A program made the position numbers and the translations under genes. Of a stretch of 64,000 nt of DNA, positions 23,263 through 36,170 are shown piece after piece; positions within the stretch are counted from its first letter, which is position 1; each line of letters opens with the position of its first letter. The notes under the pieces are model-generated. The model was not told where the DNA came from. It searched no databases and saw only the letters and a program-made list of their open reading frames with translations. The DNA is taken from the NCBI RefSeq assembly GCF_905404315.1, contig NC_066278.1, forward strand, positions 6,216,001-6,280,000, read 5' to 3'. The stretch is from Leptidea sinapis (Eukaryota; Arthropoda; Insecta; Lepidoptera; Pieridae).

Positions 23263-23686
23263 GGTATTTTTGGACGATTTGTTTTGGAATGGTGGTTTAC
23301 ATGATATTATATGCGATATTGTGAAAATCAGTACCTGCAAGACCTCATTTAATTTGTACCTAAAAATAATTTTCTCGTACATGTGTAGTTATGCTCTCTA
23401 TTTAATTGTCTCTCCAGAAAACACTTTTGTGCAGGATCTGTGTCTGATTTGTGTCTGATCAATGCCCTGGATAAGGAGAGTTTTACACCACTATTGAATA
23501 TTACATCATTAGCACACACAATGGCAATTGAATTGGTCACACATTATCGGGCTGTCTAGTCATCTATACGCTAGTAACATTACTTAAATTTTTGTTGTTC
23601 TATTTCTACAATTAAAATTGTTATAAAACTTGTTTTAAGTTGTGACACGTTCTATGTGTTGAAACGTTTTCGTTAACTAGTTATCA
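23263..23686. other. Non-coding stretch
   Basis: No gene. Contains a copy of the short shared motif (23541-23580, ATCGGGCTGTCTAG and ACGCTAGTAAC). Confidence 0.4.
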
Positions 23687-24200
23687 TCATGATCATCAGC
23701 CGGAAGACGTCCACTGCTGGACAATGGCCTCCCCCAAAGAATTCCACGACTATCGGTCTTACACTCTCGTATTCATCATCTATCGTATTCTGGCGATTTT
23801 GGACAGATTGTCGGTTCATCTTGTGGGGGGCCTACCAACACTGCGTCTTCCAGTACGTCGTTGCCATTCGATATACCTTAGTAAAAACTGCTTATATTCA
23901 TTAGACGAATATTTTCAACTAAAAACTTGACTATATACTATATAATACTGCTACTAATCTTTTGTTAAATTTATATTATTGTAGTTAATGATTTTTTTTA
24001 TGTATTGAAAGAAATATATTTTAATAAAATTTGATCGTCATAAATGTGGCAAACATGTACTCAATAATACTTATGTAACATTAATCTAACATGTTTATGC
24101 AAATAAAAACTTTGACTTTGACTTTGAGGACTTTACTGCCCCAACGGCCAGATGTCCGTCGAACTATGTGTCCTGTCCACTGCCATTTCAGTTTTTCAAT
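23687..24200 (-). pseudogene. RTE-type LINE 3' fragment split by an insertion
   Basis: Minus-strand coding remnant of an RTE C-terminus, read from 24200 back to the CAGCCGGAAGACGTCCACTG end. The two parts join cleanly if 23871-24126 is removed: CGTTGCCATTCG continues directly into AGGACTTTACTGCCCC. This is the order expected for an uninterrupted family copy. Frame breaks are present in both parts. Confidence 0.8.
23871..24126 (+). mobile_element. Nested short retroelement with (TTTGAC)n tail
   Basis: A 256-bp AT-rich insertion inside an RTE fossil. It ends on the plus strand with AATAAAAACTTTGACTTTG and a TTTGAC-type repeat tail, which indicates target-primed insertion of a LINE 3' UTR or SINE. 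No coding sequence and no clear TSD. Confidence 0.7.
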
Positions 24201-24798
24201 CATTTGGACTATGTCCGTAATTTTATATATTTTATATTGTTTTTTTATTTAATTGCACACAAAAAAATATTTTAACACTTATTTCTACTATTATAATATC
24301 AATTCCAAACAAAGCCCATTCAGGTTCTGCCGTATACTGCACACGTAGATCGCTATAATTAATTAAGAGTAAATTAGAAATACTACCACATAATATCAAT
24401 AATGCATAATACTTTACTCTTGTATAATCCCTACCCTATGAATAAGTTAGCGTTAAACCCCTTCGGTTCTAACGGCCAAAATACATGTACGTTGGAACAC
24501 TTTACGACGTAATTTAAACGAAGCGACATCGCGTCATGAAAAACCTGACCTGCGTCGTAAATATTCACGTCTTCGGGGTTAGAATAATAAAATTGCGTTT
24601 GTGTTTTGATATTTCAATTCTTGACATGTTTGGAACTTGATACTACTACTGCCGTGTGTTATATTTGCTGTTGTAGTAAGATTTTGTTGTAGCAGCATTT
24701 GAAACATAAATAATATTTAATTCATATTATTTGATATATGCTTTTGATTTTTCATGGATTATTTATTTTTATCACTGAATACAAACCGGAAAACAGAG

Positions 24799-25187
24799 TC
24801 TCAGATTTTTTTTTTAGAGAGGAGGAAATACAGTTTCGGGACGTAATATGTCGGACTCGAGTGTCCGCGTAAGCGGACACCCCATACCGACTAAAACCTC
24901 CTCTTTGCTGTTGGCCCTGAAAGCTTTTACAGCGACATAGGACATGTGCCGTGAAGGCCGCAAAGACTACGCAACAACAGTCACGGGGCGTCTCCTAAGG
25001 AGACTCGAACCTCGGACCGGCTGTGTGCTTGTGGGAAGGAGAGAGAATGGAAATGAAGATGAAAGATGAAAAGATGAGAAGAACACACTCGCCGGCGAGT
25101 GTGGTGATGTTTTGTGTAATGTATGTAAGTGTGTATGTATGTGTTTATGAATGTATGTTTATATGTAGGTATGTAAAGAATCTCAGA
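24799..25187 (-). mobile_element. Retroposon with poly(A) and 7-bp TSD
   Basis: TCTCAGA occurs at 24799-24805 and 25181-25187, and the similarity extends to about 11 bp with one mismatch. It brackets 375 bp whose left end is a T-run (poly(A) on the minus strand). The body is GC-richer than its surroundings, holds a perfect TGTCCGC-GTAA-GCGGACA hairpin near 24853, and has a GTAT-rich stretch at the far end. No coding capacity is visible, so it is probably a LINE 3' UTR fragment or SINE. Confidence 0.75.
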
Positions 25188-25326
25188 GAACAAAAAACAT
25201 GCAACTACCTGGCCACTTTTTTCAAGAAATAAATATTGTACATTGATAATTTGAATTTAACAGATTACTTTGTAAGGTGTTGCATTCAATATACAATTTA
25301 AATGTTTTAAGCATTTTAGATAACAA

Positions 25327-25705
25327 ATAAAAGCGGCAAAGTGCGAGTCGGACTCGTCCATGAAGGCCCTCTTATTTTAGAAGTTACATGGGCCACACAT
25401 TTTACCACTTTGGAAGTGTCTCTCGCGCAAACTATTTAGTTTAGAAAAAATAATTATTTAAAACCTCAATATCATTTTTTAAGACCTATCCACACGTATG
25501 GATTTGATGAAAAAAGATTGAGTTTCAGTTCTAAGTATTGTACCCCTAAATTTATTGTTTTTTTTTCAATTTTTGTGTGATAATGCTAGCTAATTCAACA
25601 GTTAGTTTTGGAAAAAAGTTGCTGTGACATACACGGATAGACAGACAGACATAACGAATCTATAAGGGTTCCGTTTTTTGCCATTTGGCTACGGAATCCT
25701 AAAAA
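25327..25705 (+). repeat. Dispersed repeat R (about 380 bp)
   Basis: Starts AAAGCGGCAAAGTGCGAGTC and ends AAGGGTTCCGTTTTTTGCC / CTACGGAATCCTAAAAA, with CGGATAGACAGACAGACAT between. An inverted copy lies at 30113-30517. This is a familiar dispersed repeat type in moths and butterflies. Its class (possibly Helitron-derived) cannot be settled from ends seen here. Confidence 0.65.
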
Positions 25706-25884
25706 CAACAAAACAATTCTATAAAAGCTTAAACATAGTGCCATATACTTCGTAAACAATACACATTAATTAATGAGGTTAATTGAAAATACAAAATAAA
25801 CATACTTCAAATTATTGTTGAGCAATTTTTTTTCTTGCTTATTTGACAAAACGTAATGTGTGGTTACAAAAATCTGAATACCAA

Positions 25885-26065
25885 AAGTTATGGACGATGC
25901 CATAGATTTGAATCTGCGCATTTACGCCTCAGCACGCTTAATCACCAAGTCAATCACTTACCAATGACGCGTGATCTGTAAAAATATTGGTATTTATTCA
26001 ACACTTTAGTTGTGGCGCCATCTACAGGGTCTAATTTATAGTTGAAGTCGTATAAGTTGATAGTC
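25885..26065 (-). repeat. Degenerate tRNA-like unit
   Basis: GGACGATGCCATAGATTTGA through CACTTACCAATG retains the outline of the minus-strand tRNA-like core. It is followed, in the right order, by the family spacer TTGTGGCGCCATCTACAGG. Both pol III boxes are damaged. Confidence 0.5.
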
Positions 26066-26129
26066 TTGTCAGTAAGAAAGTATTAAATAATCATAGCTTT
26101 ATAATTGGAGACTTAACTTACAGTTCTTA

Positions 26130-26353
26130 CCGGATGTCGACTAGATTATGGAGATTTTTCGCCTATTTCTGCCATGAAGTAGGATTGTGTAAACATTATT
26201 GTGTTTCGATCTGAAGGGCGCCGCAGCTAGTCAAATTAGACTTAACATCTAATGCCTCAAGGTGACGAGCGCAATTAAAGTGCCACTCAGAATTTTTGGG
26301 GTTTTTCAAGAATCCTGAGCGGCACTACAAAGTAATGGGCAGGGCAAATCAAT
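26130..26353 (+). mobile_element. SINE-like family C, internally deleted
   Basis: CCGGATGTCGACTAGATTATGG through the GAATCCTGAGCGGCACTAC arm to GGGCAGGGCAAATCAATT. The first ~20 bp and the poly(A) end are lost. Confidence 0.75.
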
Positions 26354-26809
26354 TCGCACTCCTGCGAAACGATACTAGATCCAAGCGATTAATTGTCTTC
26401 ATTTACAATTTTATCAAAGCAAACTGGGAAAACTAGATATCTAATTTTTTGTTCGGTTTACTTAGCAATTTTGTCGAGGGAACTGTGAAATTTTGTAAGC
26501 GTCGCATAAAAAGTAAAATAGGAAAGAGCTTAACTCTGTTATCTAGCTAAACCCAGTTTTTCGGACACTTTATCGGCCATGCCTTTAGACTGAACGTCAA
26601 TATTTTCAGCCAATACCGATTGTAGCGTACAAGCTATAAATAAAACGAAGCTGTGACGTTTTATTGAAAAAATACTTTTCAAATATTTTATCAATAGTCG
26701 AGTTGGTTCAAATAAAAATAATACTCACAAATTTGAGGCCAATATGCCTTCATTTCGTATAAAGTTGCTATGGCAACCATCAACGGATGAATTAGGGCTC
26801 ATTTGATGA
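26354..26809. other. Non-coding stretch
   Basis: No supported gene. Broken minus-strand text (AENIDVQSKGMADKVSEKLG) looks coding-like but lacks a family match and is closed by stops. Confidence 0.35.
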
Positions 26810-27029
26810 CGATCAGCACGTTCAGCCGAAGGTAATTGATACGCCCCGCCCGTTATAGTGCCGTACCGCTCAGGATTCTTGAAGAACCCAAAAATTCTGA
26901 GCGGCACTACAATTGTGCTCGTAACCTTTAGGCATAAGATATTAAGTCTCATTTGCCCAGTAATTTCACTAGCTACGGCGCCCTTCAGACCGAAACACAG
27001 GAGGAAAGTAAAGGAGCCTCCCACTGGTG
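26810..27029 (-). mobile_element. SINE-like family C, deleted copy
   Basis: Reads on the minus strand from CCAGTGGGAGGCTCC. It is missing the segment between the first ~20 bp and GTTTCGGTCTGAAGGGCGCC, then has the complete hairpin and GGCGTATCAATTACC. Confidence 0.8.
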
Positions 27030-27429
27030 TAGGTGATATTTAGTAGGTCATTACATTTTTAAGAACTGTCGTCCTCATTCATCACAATCTTACGATGACT
27101 CGATACTTTCTCGTCGTGCGATAAGTTCAAACAGATATTTCTTCAGAAGTGTCCCAATTAATGCTCGTTAGCTGAAGCATAACTATATTAGATAGATTTA
27201 ATCGTTCGATCATGTTATAAAAAATACCGATCTCTTTTGAGTGTCCTAGTTGTTATTGGTCAAAATGTAGTCAAATGTTTCCTTTGACATACACAAATAA
27301 ACTTAAAAGTTTACTTCGTTATTTTGTACATCAAAGTATTTATTGAAAAATTCACTTAAAAATTATGAATCCAATTAAAAAATATGCGATTTTCGTTTTA
27401 CATTTTGTTTGATAGTTATTAGAAATTGC

Positions 27430-27530
27430 ATGCATCATCAGCCGGAAGACGTCCACTGCTGGACAAAGGCCTTCCCCAAAGATTTCCCCGACGATCGGGT
27501 CTGCGCTACCCTCATCCAACATATTCTGTA
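27430..27530 (-). mobile_element. RTE-type LINE C-terminal scrap
   Basis: CATCAGCCGGAAGACGTCC to GCGCTACCCTCATCCAAC is the complement of the RTE end (W-M-R-V-A-Q, KSLGKAFVQQWTSSG, stop). Confidence 0.75.
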
Positions 27531-28134
27531 TTTCATTGCATGCATAATTAATAATTGGGGATCATAATCACACGTAACAGAAACTATCACAGAAACAACT
27601 GACAGCTTTATGGGGCAAACTTTGAAATATCTTATACTTTGAAATACCAATATACTAATTTGTTGCTATTAAATATAAATATATGTAAAATGTATTAGTA
27701 TAACTTAAACATTTAATATCAATTTATTACATGGTTCTTTAGGTCTCTTATGAACAATGCTTACATTAATTTTCACAGGTTTTAACGTAAAAACGCAATT
27801 GTCGTAGTACTAATGCATATTATTTTAAAACGATGAAACGATGCAGGCAACGATATATTTTATTGAACCAGTTCATACCAGACCACTTTCAAAGATCAGT
27901 TCATTTTAGTAGTATTAGAGACTACTACTACTAGTATTAGAGAAGTGGTAATTCTGTTTGATAAATACATCGTTACAAAATATCCTGTAAAAATATAACT
28001 AATTATGAAAGCCAAAAAAATTGTCAATCCTAGTAAGCTATCGTGTCACTTAACCAGATTATTAAACCGAAAGGCCTACGTATCTATTTTAACTGATAAT
28101 TGTCTACTTTAATAGTTTTTCTATTTTTGAATCA
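27531..28134. other. AT-rich stretch
   Basis: No gene seen. Contains a short ACTACT-rich simple region near 27925. Confidence 0.4.
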
Positions 28135-28245
28135 TAAATGTTTTCTACTTACTTTTGGGATTACTTTGAGAACCAAAGAAACATGGTGTTTCTGCATGAT
28201 GGAGCTCCGGCACATTTTGCTCGCAAAGTACGTAATTATTGTAAT
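28135..28245 (+). pseudogene. Tc1/mariner-type transposase fragment
   Basis: A ~36-codon remnant contains VFLHDGAPAHFARKVRNY. This is the block around the second catalytic aspartate of Tc1/mariner (IS630-group) transposases, where D-GAP-x-H is characteristic. The first and third catalytic blocks and the terminal repeats are not present. It runs directly into AT-rich sequence, so only a scrap of an old element survives. Confidence 0.75.
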
Positions 28246-28398
28246 TTAATAACAATGCATAATGTACTAAGATCGATCTTAATAAATTATTATTATTCTA
28301 GAAAAAGAGAAGCGAGACAGACTGGCGCCGTAACGCGTTACAGTACGAAGCGGTTTACCCAACCATAAGAAGTTATTCACTTCAAAAATACAGTCAAT

Positions 28399-28682
28399 AT
28401 GGTTTTTTTTATGAAAATAAGGAACGAGACGAGCAGGACGTTCAGCTGATGGTAATTGATACGCCCTGCCCATTACAATGCAGTGCCGCTCAGGATTCTT
28501 GAAAAACGTAATAATTCTGAGCGGCACTACAGTTGCGCTCGTCACCTTGATAATAATTTCACTAGCTACGGCGCCCTTCAGACCTAAGCACAGTAATTTT
28601 TACACATTTCTGCTTCACAGCAGAAATAGGCGCCATTGAGGTACCCATAATCTAGCCGGCATCCTGTGCAAAGGAGCCTAGA
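28399..28682 (-). mobile_element. SINE-like family C, full length
   Basis: Minus-strand copy with its poly(A) at the left (GGTTTTTTTTATGAAAATAA), an intact hairpin, TTTCTGCTGTGAAGCAG, and an end at AGGCTCCTTTGCAC-type sequence (28665-28682). A small deletion removes part of the ATCTTATGTCTCAAG segment. Confidence 0.85.
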
Positions 28683-29269
28683 CAAACATAATTAAATATT
28701 TAAAGCTCAACTCCTTTGCACGATGTTTACTAAAGCAAAACATTGACGAAACTTACGACAACCTCGATCGATACAACATGAATGATTAATGTTTAAAGTA
28801 CTTTGAATTTTTGACAGCACTGACAATATTAAGCTACAACTACTCTTAATCGAGTAACGCAAAACAAAACTCTCCAAATATAACAGCTGATGGTTGAAAA
28901 CTGAACTGAACTCCAAAGAAGTATCATAAACTGATCCCGCCTTACAAAAGTTGACAGGGATAATCATTAATCATTTAGTAAGCCGCCACAATGACGCAGT
29001 CTCTAAAGTAAATTGTTTAGCTGATAATTTAAGGGCTTTCAGGTCTTGCTTTGGTGGTTCAAATGTAGTAATTTTACTCGGATGAGTTGCTTTAATTTTA
29101 TAGAGCGAAATAATTTTTAAAGCCTATTACAACATTTATGTAAGTATCTATATCTAGTTATGTATTACAAGTGATCTGTCCTCGCTTCTCTTATCAAACT
29201 AAATGTAACCTTTATATGTCATCCCTACTACATTCACAGAGTACGTACCCGAACAATTATTAATTATAC
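28683..29269. other. AT-rich stretch
   Basis: No gene or classified repeat recognised. Confidence 0.4.
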
Positions 29270-30001
29270 AGGATGGTTTTTTGAGAAGGGCGGTGATGAC
29301 CAAGTCGGAAACTACGAGACTTAGAGAAAAGTGATGAAAGGAGTCATGCCCTCGATTTATAAGAAACCAGTAACTGCATATTTAGTTTTTTTTTAAATAT
29401 CTTGAACTTTTGACGGAAATTGACCCGAATGATTTTTCAAAAAAATTACAACCTGTATTATTTGACCAATGAACGCTGTTCCTGATAAGGATCAATCTTT
29501 GCAAAGATATTTATCACAAAAATGAAAGGAAATACCAAATTTTTCTGTTTTATGATTTTTACACGCAAGAAAAATCTCCTTCTTTTAGAGATCTTAATTT
29601 TTTGTTGATATTCTATCGAGAATAAATCCTGTAATGGTATCAAATGCAGTGAGTTAGAGAGACGTATAAACTTATGCATTGAATTGTTAAGTAAAGGTAA
29701 GATATGAAAAGCAATTTGTAATTTTTTCCTATTTGCTTTTATTTTTAGTAATACATTTCTTTGCAAAGTTTGATCCTTATCAGCAACAGAGTCCATTGGT
29801 CCAATAATACAGGATGTAATTTTTTTGGAAAAATCATTCGGGTTGATTTCCGTCAAAATTTTAAGAAATTTGAAAAAACTAAATACTTATGCAGTTACTG
29901 GTTTCTTATAATCGAGGGCATGACTCCTTTAATGACTTTCCTCTAAGTGTCGTAGTTTCCGACTTAGCCATCGCCACCGCCCTTCTCAAAAAACCACCTA
30001 T
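29270..30001. mobile_element. Fold-back element with ~240-bp inverted arms
   Basis: The left arm (about 29270-29506) and right arm (about 29758-30001) are inverted copies. GGTTTTTTGAGAAGGGCGG reads back from CCGCCCTTCTCAAAAAACC, GAGTCATGCCCTCGAT from ATCGAGGGCATGACTCC, and TGATAAGGATCAA from TTTGATCCTTATCA. The central ~250 bp is AT-rich and non-coding. Flanks show TTATAC and ATATAC, a possible short TSD. The open frames inside lie across inverted sequence and are not genes. The class is unknown: long-TIR MITE or fold-back type. Confidence 0.8.
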
Positions 30002-30112
30002 ATACCTAATAATATTACAAATAAAAAAATATAATTTAAGTACTCAAGTAATTGTCTTTCTCATCACATTTTGATTGTTATTTTTCTATCTCTTATAATA
30101 CTTGTAGTATTT

Positions 30113-30517
30113 AGGATTCCGTAGCCAATGGCAAAAAAAGGAACTCTTATAGATTCGTCATGTCTGTCTGTCCGTCCGTATGTCACAGCCACTTTTTTCT
30201 TGAACCTTTTTTGTTGAAACTTAGTAAGTAGGTGTATTCTGTAAACCACATTAAGATTTTCACACAAAAATTGAAAAAAACAACCGAAAATTTTGGGGGT
30301 TCTACTATTTAGAACAATCCAACCTTAATACTTAAATACATTACTATTCAAGTTTCCACCGAAAATTGGTTTGAACGAGATCTAGGAAGTAGTTTTTTTT
30401 AATACGTCATAAATCGTTAAAATGAACTACAAGAACTTTTATATTATGTTACTTGTTGCTACGGAACCCTTTATGGACAAGTCTCATTTGTCGAGTCGCA
30501 CTTGGCCGCTTTTTAGT
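30113..30517 (-). repeat. Dispersed repeat R, inverted copy
   Basis: Reads on the minus strand from AAAGCGGCCAAGTGCGACTC through ACGGACAGACAGACATGACG to GGATTCCGTAGCC-type sequence reversed at the left. Partner of the copy at 25327. Confidence 0.65.
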
Positions 30518-30519
30518 TG

Positions 30520-31235
30520 TAATTGTATAACCTTGTAATACAAGTAAGTGCATCGATAAATAAAAAGTACTTTTTAAGCCAGTATTAAAACAAATACAAT
30601 TACATTGTATTACAAGGTATGGTACCTTGTAATACAAGTAACTGTTATATTTTAAATATTTGTATATTAACTCTTAACTATTGTATATATATTAAGGTAC
30701 CATACCTTGTAATACAAGTAACTGTAATATTTTAAATATTTGTATATTAACTCTTAACTATTGTATATATATTAAGGTACCATACCTTGTAATACAAGTA
30801 ACTGTAATATTTTAAATATTTGTATATTAACTCTTAACTATTGTATATATATTAAGGTACCATACCTTGTAATACAAGTAACTGTAATATTTTAAATATT
30901 TGTATATTAACTCTTAACTATTGTATATATATTAAGGTACCATACCTTGTAATACAAGTAACTGTAATATTTTAAATATTTGTATATTAACTCTTAACTA
31001 TTGTATATATATTAAGGTACCATACCTTGTAATACAAGTAACTGTAATATTTTAAATATTTGTATATTAACTCTTAACTATTGTACATATATTAAGGTAC
31101 CATACCTTGTAATACAAGTAACTGTAATATTTAAAATATTTGTATATTAACTCTTAACTATTGTATATATTAAGGTACCATACCTTGTAATACAAGTAAC
31201 TGTTATATTTTTAATATTTGTATATTATTTAGTTA
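30520..31235. repeat. 80-bp minisatellite, about seven units
   Basis: A unit of exactly 80 bp starts at GGTACC near 30695 and repeats near 30775, 30855, 30935, 31015 and 31095, with a slightly shorter last unit near 31172 and partial units on both sides. Each unit contains the near-palindrome CTTGTAATACAAG and TTAACTCTTAACTATTG. Units differ at only a few positions (for example TATATAT/TACATAT), which implies recent amplification or ongoing homogenisation. The first partial (30604-30650) holds the unit palindrome in both orientations around GGTATGGTACC. Confidence 0.95.
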
Positions 31236-31274
31236 GGCAATAAATAAATAAAATTCTGATAATAAGTTGATAAT

Positions 31275-31953
<679 letters not shown>

Positions 31954-31970
31954 CTAAAAAATAATAATAA

Positions 31971-33802
<1,832 letters not shown>

Positions 33803-33882
33803 CCAAAACTCTTTTTACACAAGCGAATTATTAGTAGTATTAGTACGTAAGATATATTTCTAATAGTTTGGTGTTAGTAAGA

Positions 33883-34830
33883 TTAGTTGCTTATACTTCT
33901 ATTTATTTGAGTTGTGAATCTCGTTAGAGTAAAGGCCTCCTCCATGTTTTTCCATAGTGTTCGATTTTTGCTTTTATGCATCCAGTCTTTTCCTGTTATC
34001 TCTATTAAGTCGTCAGTCCACCGTTTATTTGGTCTGCCAGCTCGTCGTTTGCCTAATGTTGGTCCATTCCATCTTGTGGTTAGGATTGTCCATCGATTAT
34101 TATCAGTATATCGTGAAATATGCCCTGCCCATTGCCACTTAAGCTTCATGGCTCGTTTCAGTGCATCTGTAACTTTTGTTTTTTGTCGTATGGACTCGTT
34201 TTTAATTTTTTGTTTATTTTGAGAATGCTTCTTTCCATTGCTCTCTGCGTAGAAAGTAACCTCTTTTTCACTTTATTTGTGTATGTCCATGTTTGAGGCA
34301 GGTATCCATTACAGTTCTCTTTATGTTCATACAAAATTTTCCTTTTAGAATTTCTTTAAATGACCAAAACTTTTTCCATGTAATATTTATTCTTCTTTCT
34401 ACCTCTTCTTCGTTGTTTGTTTTTAAAAACGATATTTGTTTTCCTAGATAGATATAGTTAGTTACATATTCCATAAAGTTGTTATTTATCTTGATAGGTA
34501 TTTTGAGGCTGTTAGTCATTATTTTTGTTTTAGTTTTTTTTAGTTTCTCCAATGTAGCACAGTATGTACTCTTGATACTTTTCAATTTTACAGCCCAATC
34601 TTTTCACTTCAGATAATCCAAGTACATCGAAATCGATTTCATCTAGAGCATAAGTCAGTTGCAGGTATCACTCAGTTGTTGAAAGAGATCTTACATTAAA
34701 TGTTCCAATTTTTATAGTAGAATTTTCACATTGTATATTTGTACTTCTTATACGATTATTTTCGTTATTCTTTAATTCTTTTTGTGGAGGGTTGTGGTCT
34801 GATTCCCTACCGAGACCTTGGGGAATATTT
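33883..34830 (-). pseudogene. RTE-type LINE copy with a large internal deletion
   Basis: From the right, the minus strand has the leader (PQGLGRESDHNPP), the start of the AP-endonuclease domain (IGTFNVRSLSTTE, FDVLGLSEVKRLG, YILCYIGET). It then jumps without a gap to the RT thumb (KTKIMTNSL, YIYLGKQISF, RRINITWKKFW) and the C-terminus (KWQWAGHISR, RWTDDLIEITGKDWM, LWKNMEEAF). Roughly 2 kb, holding the rest of the endonuclease and the RT catalytic core, is missing relative to the copy at 53675. The junction (about 34526-34548) lies in the repeated motif AAACTAAAA, pointing to a microhomology deletion. Stops and frameshifts are also present. Confidence 0.88.
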
Positions 34831-35555
34831 TGCTATAGTGTTTTAATGTGTGTAAAGGGTTAACAGCACTAGTTTGTAAATGTCAACCCTGGTATGTATT
34901 AATAAGAAGTAACACGTAACACTGAGATGGAGTTGGCAGTTAAATTTTTGAGCTGGCGACACTGATAGTACGTTGTTTTGATATTATTGATTAATACGGC
35001 ATTTAGTCTATGGTCATCAGTACAATGTAATAGGCTGTATAGCTACCGACCTTTGCCTGTCCCGGAAGGAACGAATGGAGTAACAACAACAAAGTCTGTG
35101 GTCTGTTGACACTGTTTTTAAATAATATTATAGGTTATAATCTTACTTAATGATCACTTTAATCACGTTAGTTTTTATATTAAATATTAAATTAATAGTT
35201 ACAAGTAATGTCAAACACTTGTGCTGCATTACAAAAGTTGTTCACTTTTCACTGTTTACTTCACTTCAAAGTTCTGCACAATATAACACACAGAGTTGCA
35301 CTTCCAATTTTTGTATTGAACCCAGTTATCGTGTTATCAAGAATTTATTGGAAAACAACAAATATTGTTGTAGTGTGGGTTCTGCACCATGGATTTAATA
35401 AAGCGGTAACATTCAGCGGTTAGTATTATAATTTAAAAAGAGATATTTTTACGGAGGCTGTTTTATTGACACCGGTCGCCATACGTAATCAATATCAAAC
35501 TTATAACAATTATAAGCGATTAATATTTGTAATTTTTACAATTCTAAAATTGCTA
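34831..35555. other. Possible 5' region of the deleted RTE copy, then AT-rich DNA
   Basis: 34831-35100 is somewhat less AT-rich and directly precedes (on the minus strand) the endonuclease leader, so it may be the element's 5' part, but no ORF1 frame is recognisable. The rest is non-coding. Confidence 0.4.
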
Positions 35556-35767
35556 TTATGTTATCCAAATGTTTTGAGTTTTCTTTAGTGCTAATACCGC
35601 TAATTTTTGAATTTTAAACAATTCGATCTACACGTGTTTCGCCTCTACTCAAGGCATCCTCAGAACATGTTGACTCGAGGAAATCTGGCACGAGATGGAA
35701 TTGTTTAAAAGACAAATATTGGCGGAATTAACACAAAAAAAAAACTCAAAACATTTGGATAATTATG
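35556..35767. mobile_element. 202-bp MITE with ~60-bp TIRs and TTATG TSD
   Basis: TTATG at 35556-35560 and 35763-35767 brackets an element that starts TTATCCAAATGTTTTGAGTT and ends with the complement AACTCAAAACATTTGGATAA. The inverted arms run ~60 bp (to TTTAAACAATTC / GAATTGTTTAAA). The centre has CACGTGTTTCGCCTCTACTC and AAGGCATCCTCAG. Non-coding. The 5-bp TSD does not point clearly to one superfamily. Confidence 0.85.
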
Positions 35768-35911
35768 GATTTCCACAAAGTAACTACTTAGTACTTCAAT
35801 ATTTGTTTTTTGCTATTATGTTGGTTATATTATAACAATACAATCATTATAGGTTGTGCGCTACGAAAAGTATTTATTTGGATATGAAGGATATCTACTA
35901 ATATTTATAAA

Positions 35912-36170
35912 GTGATAACCCTCACTTATGGAATTAATACTCAAATAAAATTTGAAAACAAAATGACCTGAGGCCAACCTGAGAGTTGAACAAAGCATAC
36001 AAGCTTTTATGACGATACGTCATTGGAACGGTTAGCTCAGTTGGGAGAGCACTCGCACGGAATGCGAGAGGTCGTGGGTAAGACTCCCGCATTGCTCATA
36101 AAATTTTGTTTTCAAATTTTAGTTTTGTATTAATCCCATAAGTGAAGGTTATCACTTTAAAAAAAATAAC
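35912..36170 (+). repeat. tRNA-like inverted-repeat element, complete unit
   Basis: Left arm AAGTGATAACCCTCACTTATGG ... AATTTGAAAACAAAAT and right arm ATTTTGTTTTCAAATTTTAG ... CCATAAGTGAAGGTTATCACTT are inverted copies of ~55 bp. Between them are a family spacer (CCTGAGAGTTGAACAAAGC) and a 72-nt tRNA-like cloverleaf at 36026-36097. This is the clearest single unit of the family. No TSD was fixed. Confidence 0.82.
36026..36097 (+). ncRNA. tRNA-like cloverleaf (probably a non-decoding repeat core)
   Basis: Fold: acceptor GAACGGT with ATTGCTC (one mismatch here, perfect in the family consensus ATCGTTC), D arm GCTC/GAGC, anticodon arm CTCGC/GCGAG with loop ACGGAAT, a 5-nt variable loop, and T arm GTGGG/CTCCC-type. 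The A box is TAGCTCAGTTGGG. The B box here is GGTAAGACTCC, while GGTTCGAGTCC is intact in the sister copy at 59397. Position 33 is C instead of the universal U, and a GGA anticodon would need a long variable arm. It is therefore a tRNA-derived repeat core rather than a working tRNA. Confidence 0.6.

Noticed and set aside
26380..26640. Broken minus-strand frame with AENIDVQSKGMADKVSEKLG as a pseudogene
   Set aside because: No recognisable family and several stops within 80 codons. Too weak to annotate.
29458..29946. 132- and 61-residue frames in the fold-back element
   Set aside because: They cross the inverted arms, lack any motif and mirror each other. They are explained by the repeat.
36026..36097. 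Calling the cloverleaf a functional nuclear tRNA gene
   Set aside because: Position 33 is C, the T arm here is mutated, the apparent anticodon does not fit the short variable loop, and near-copies occur throughout the window inside a repeat unit.
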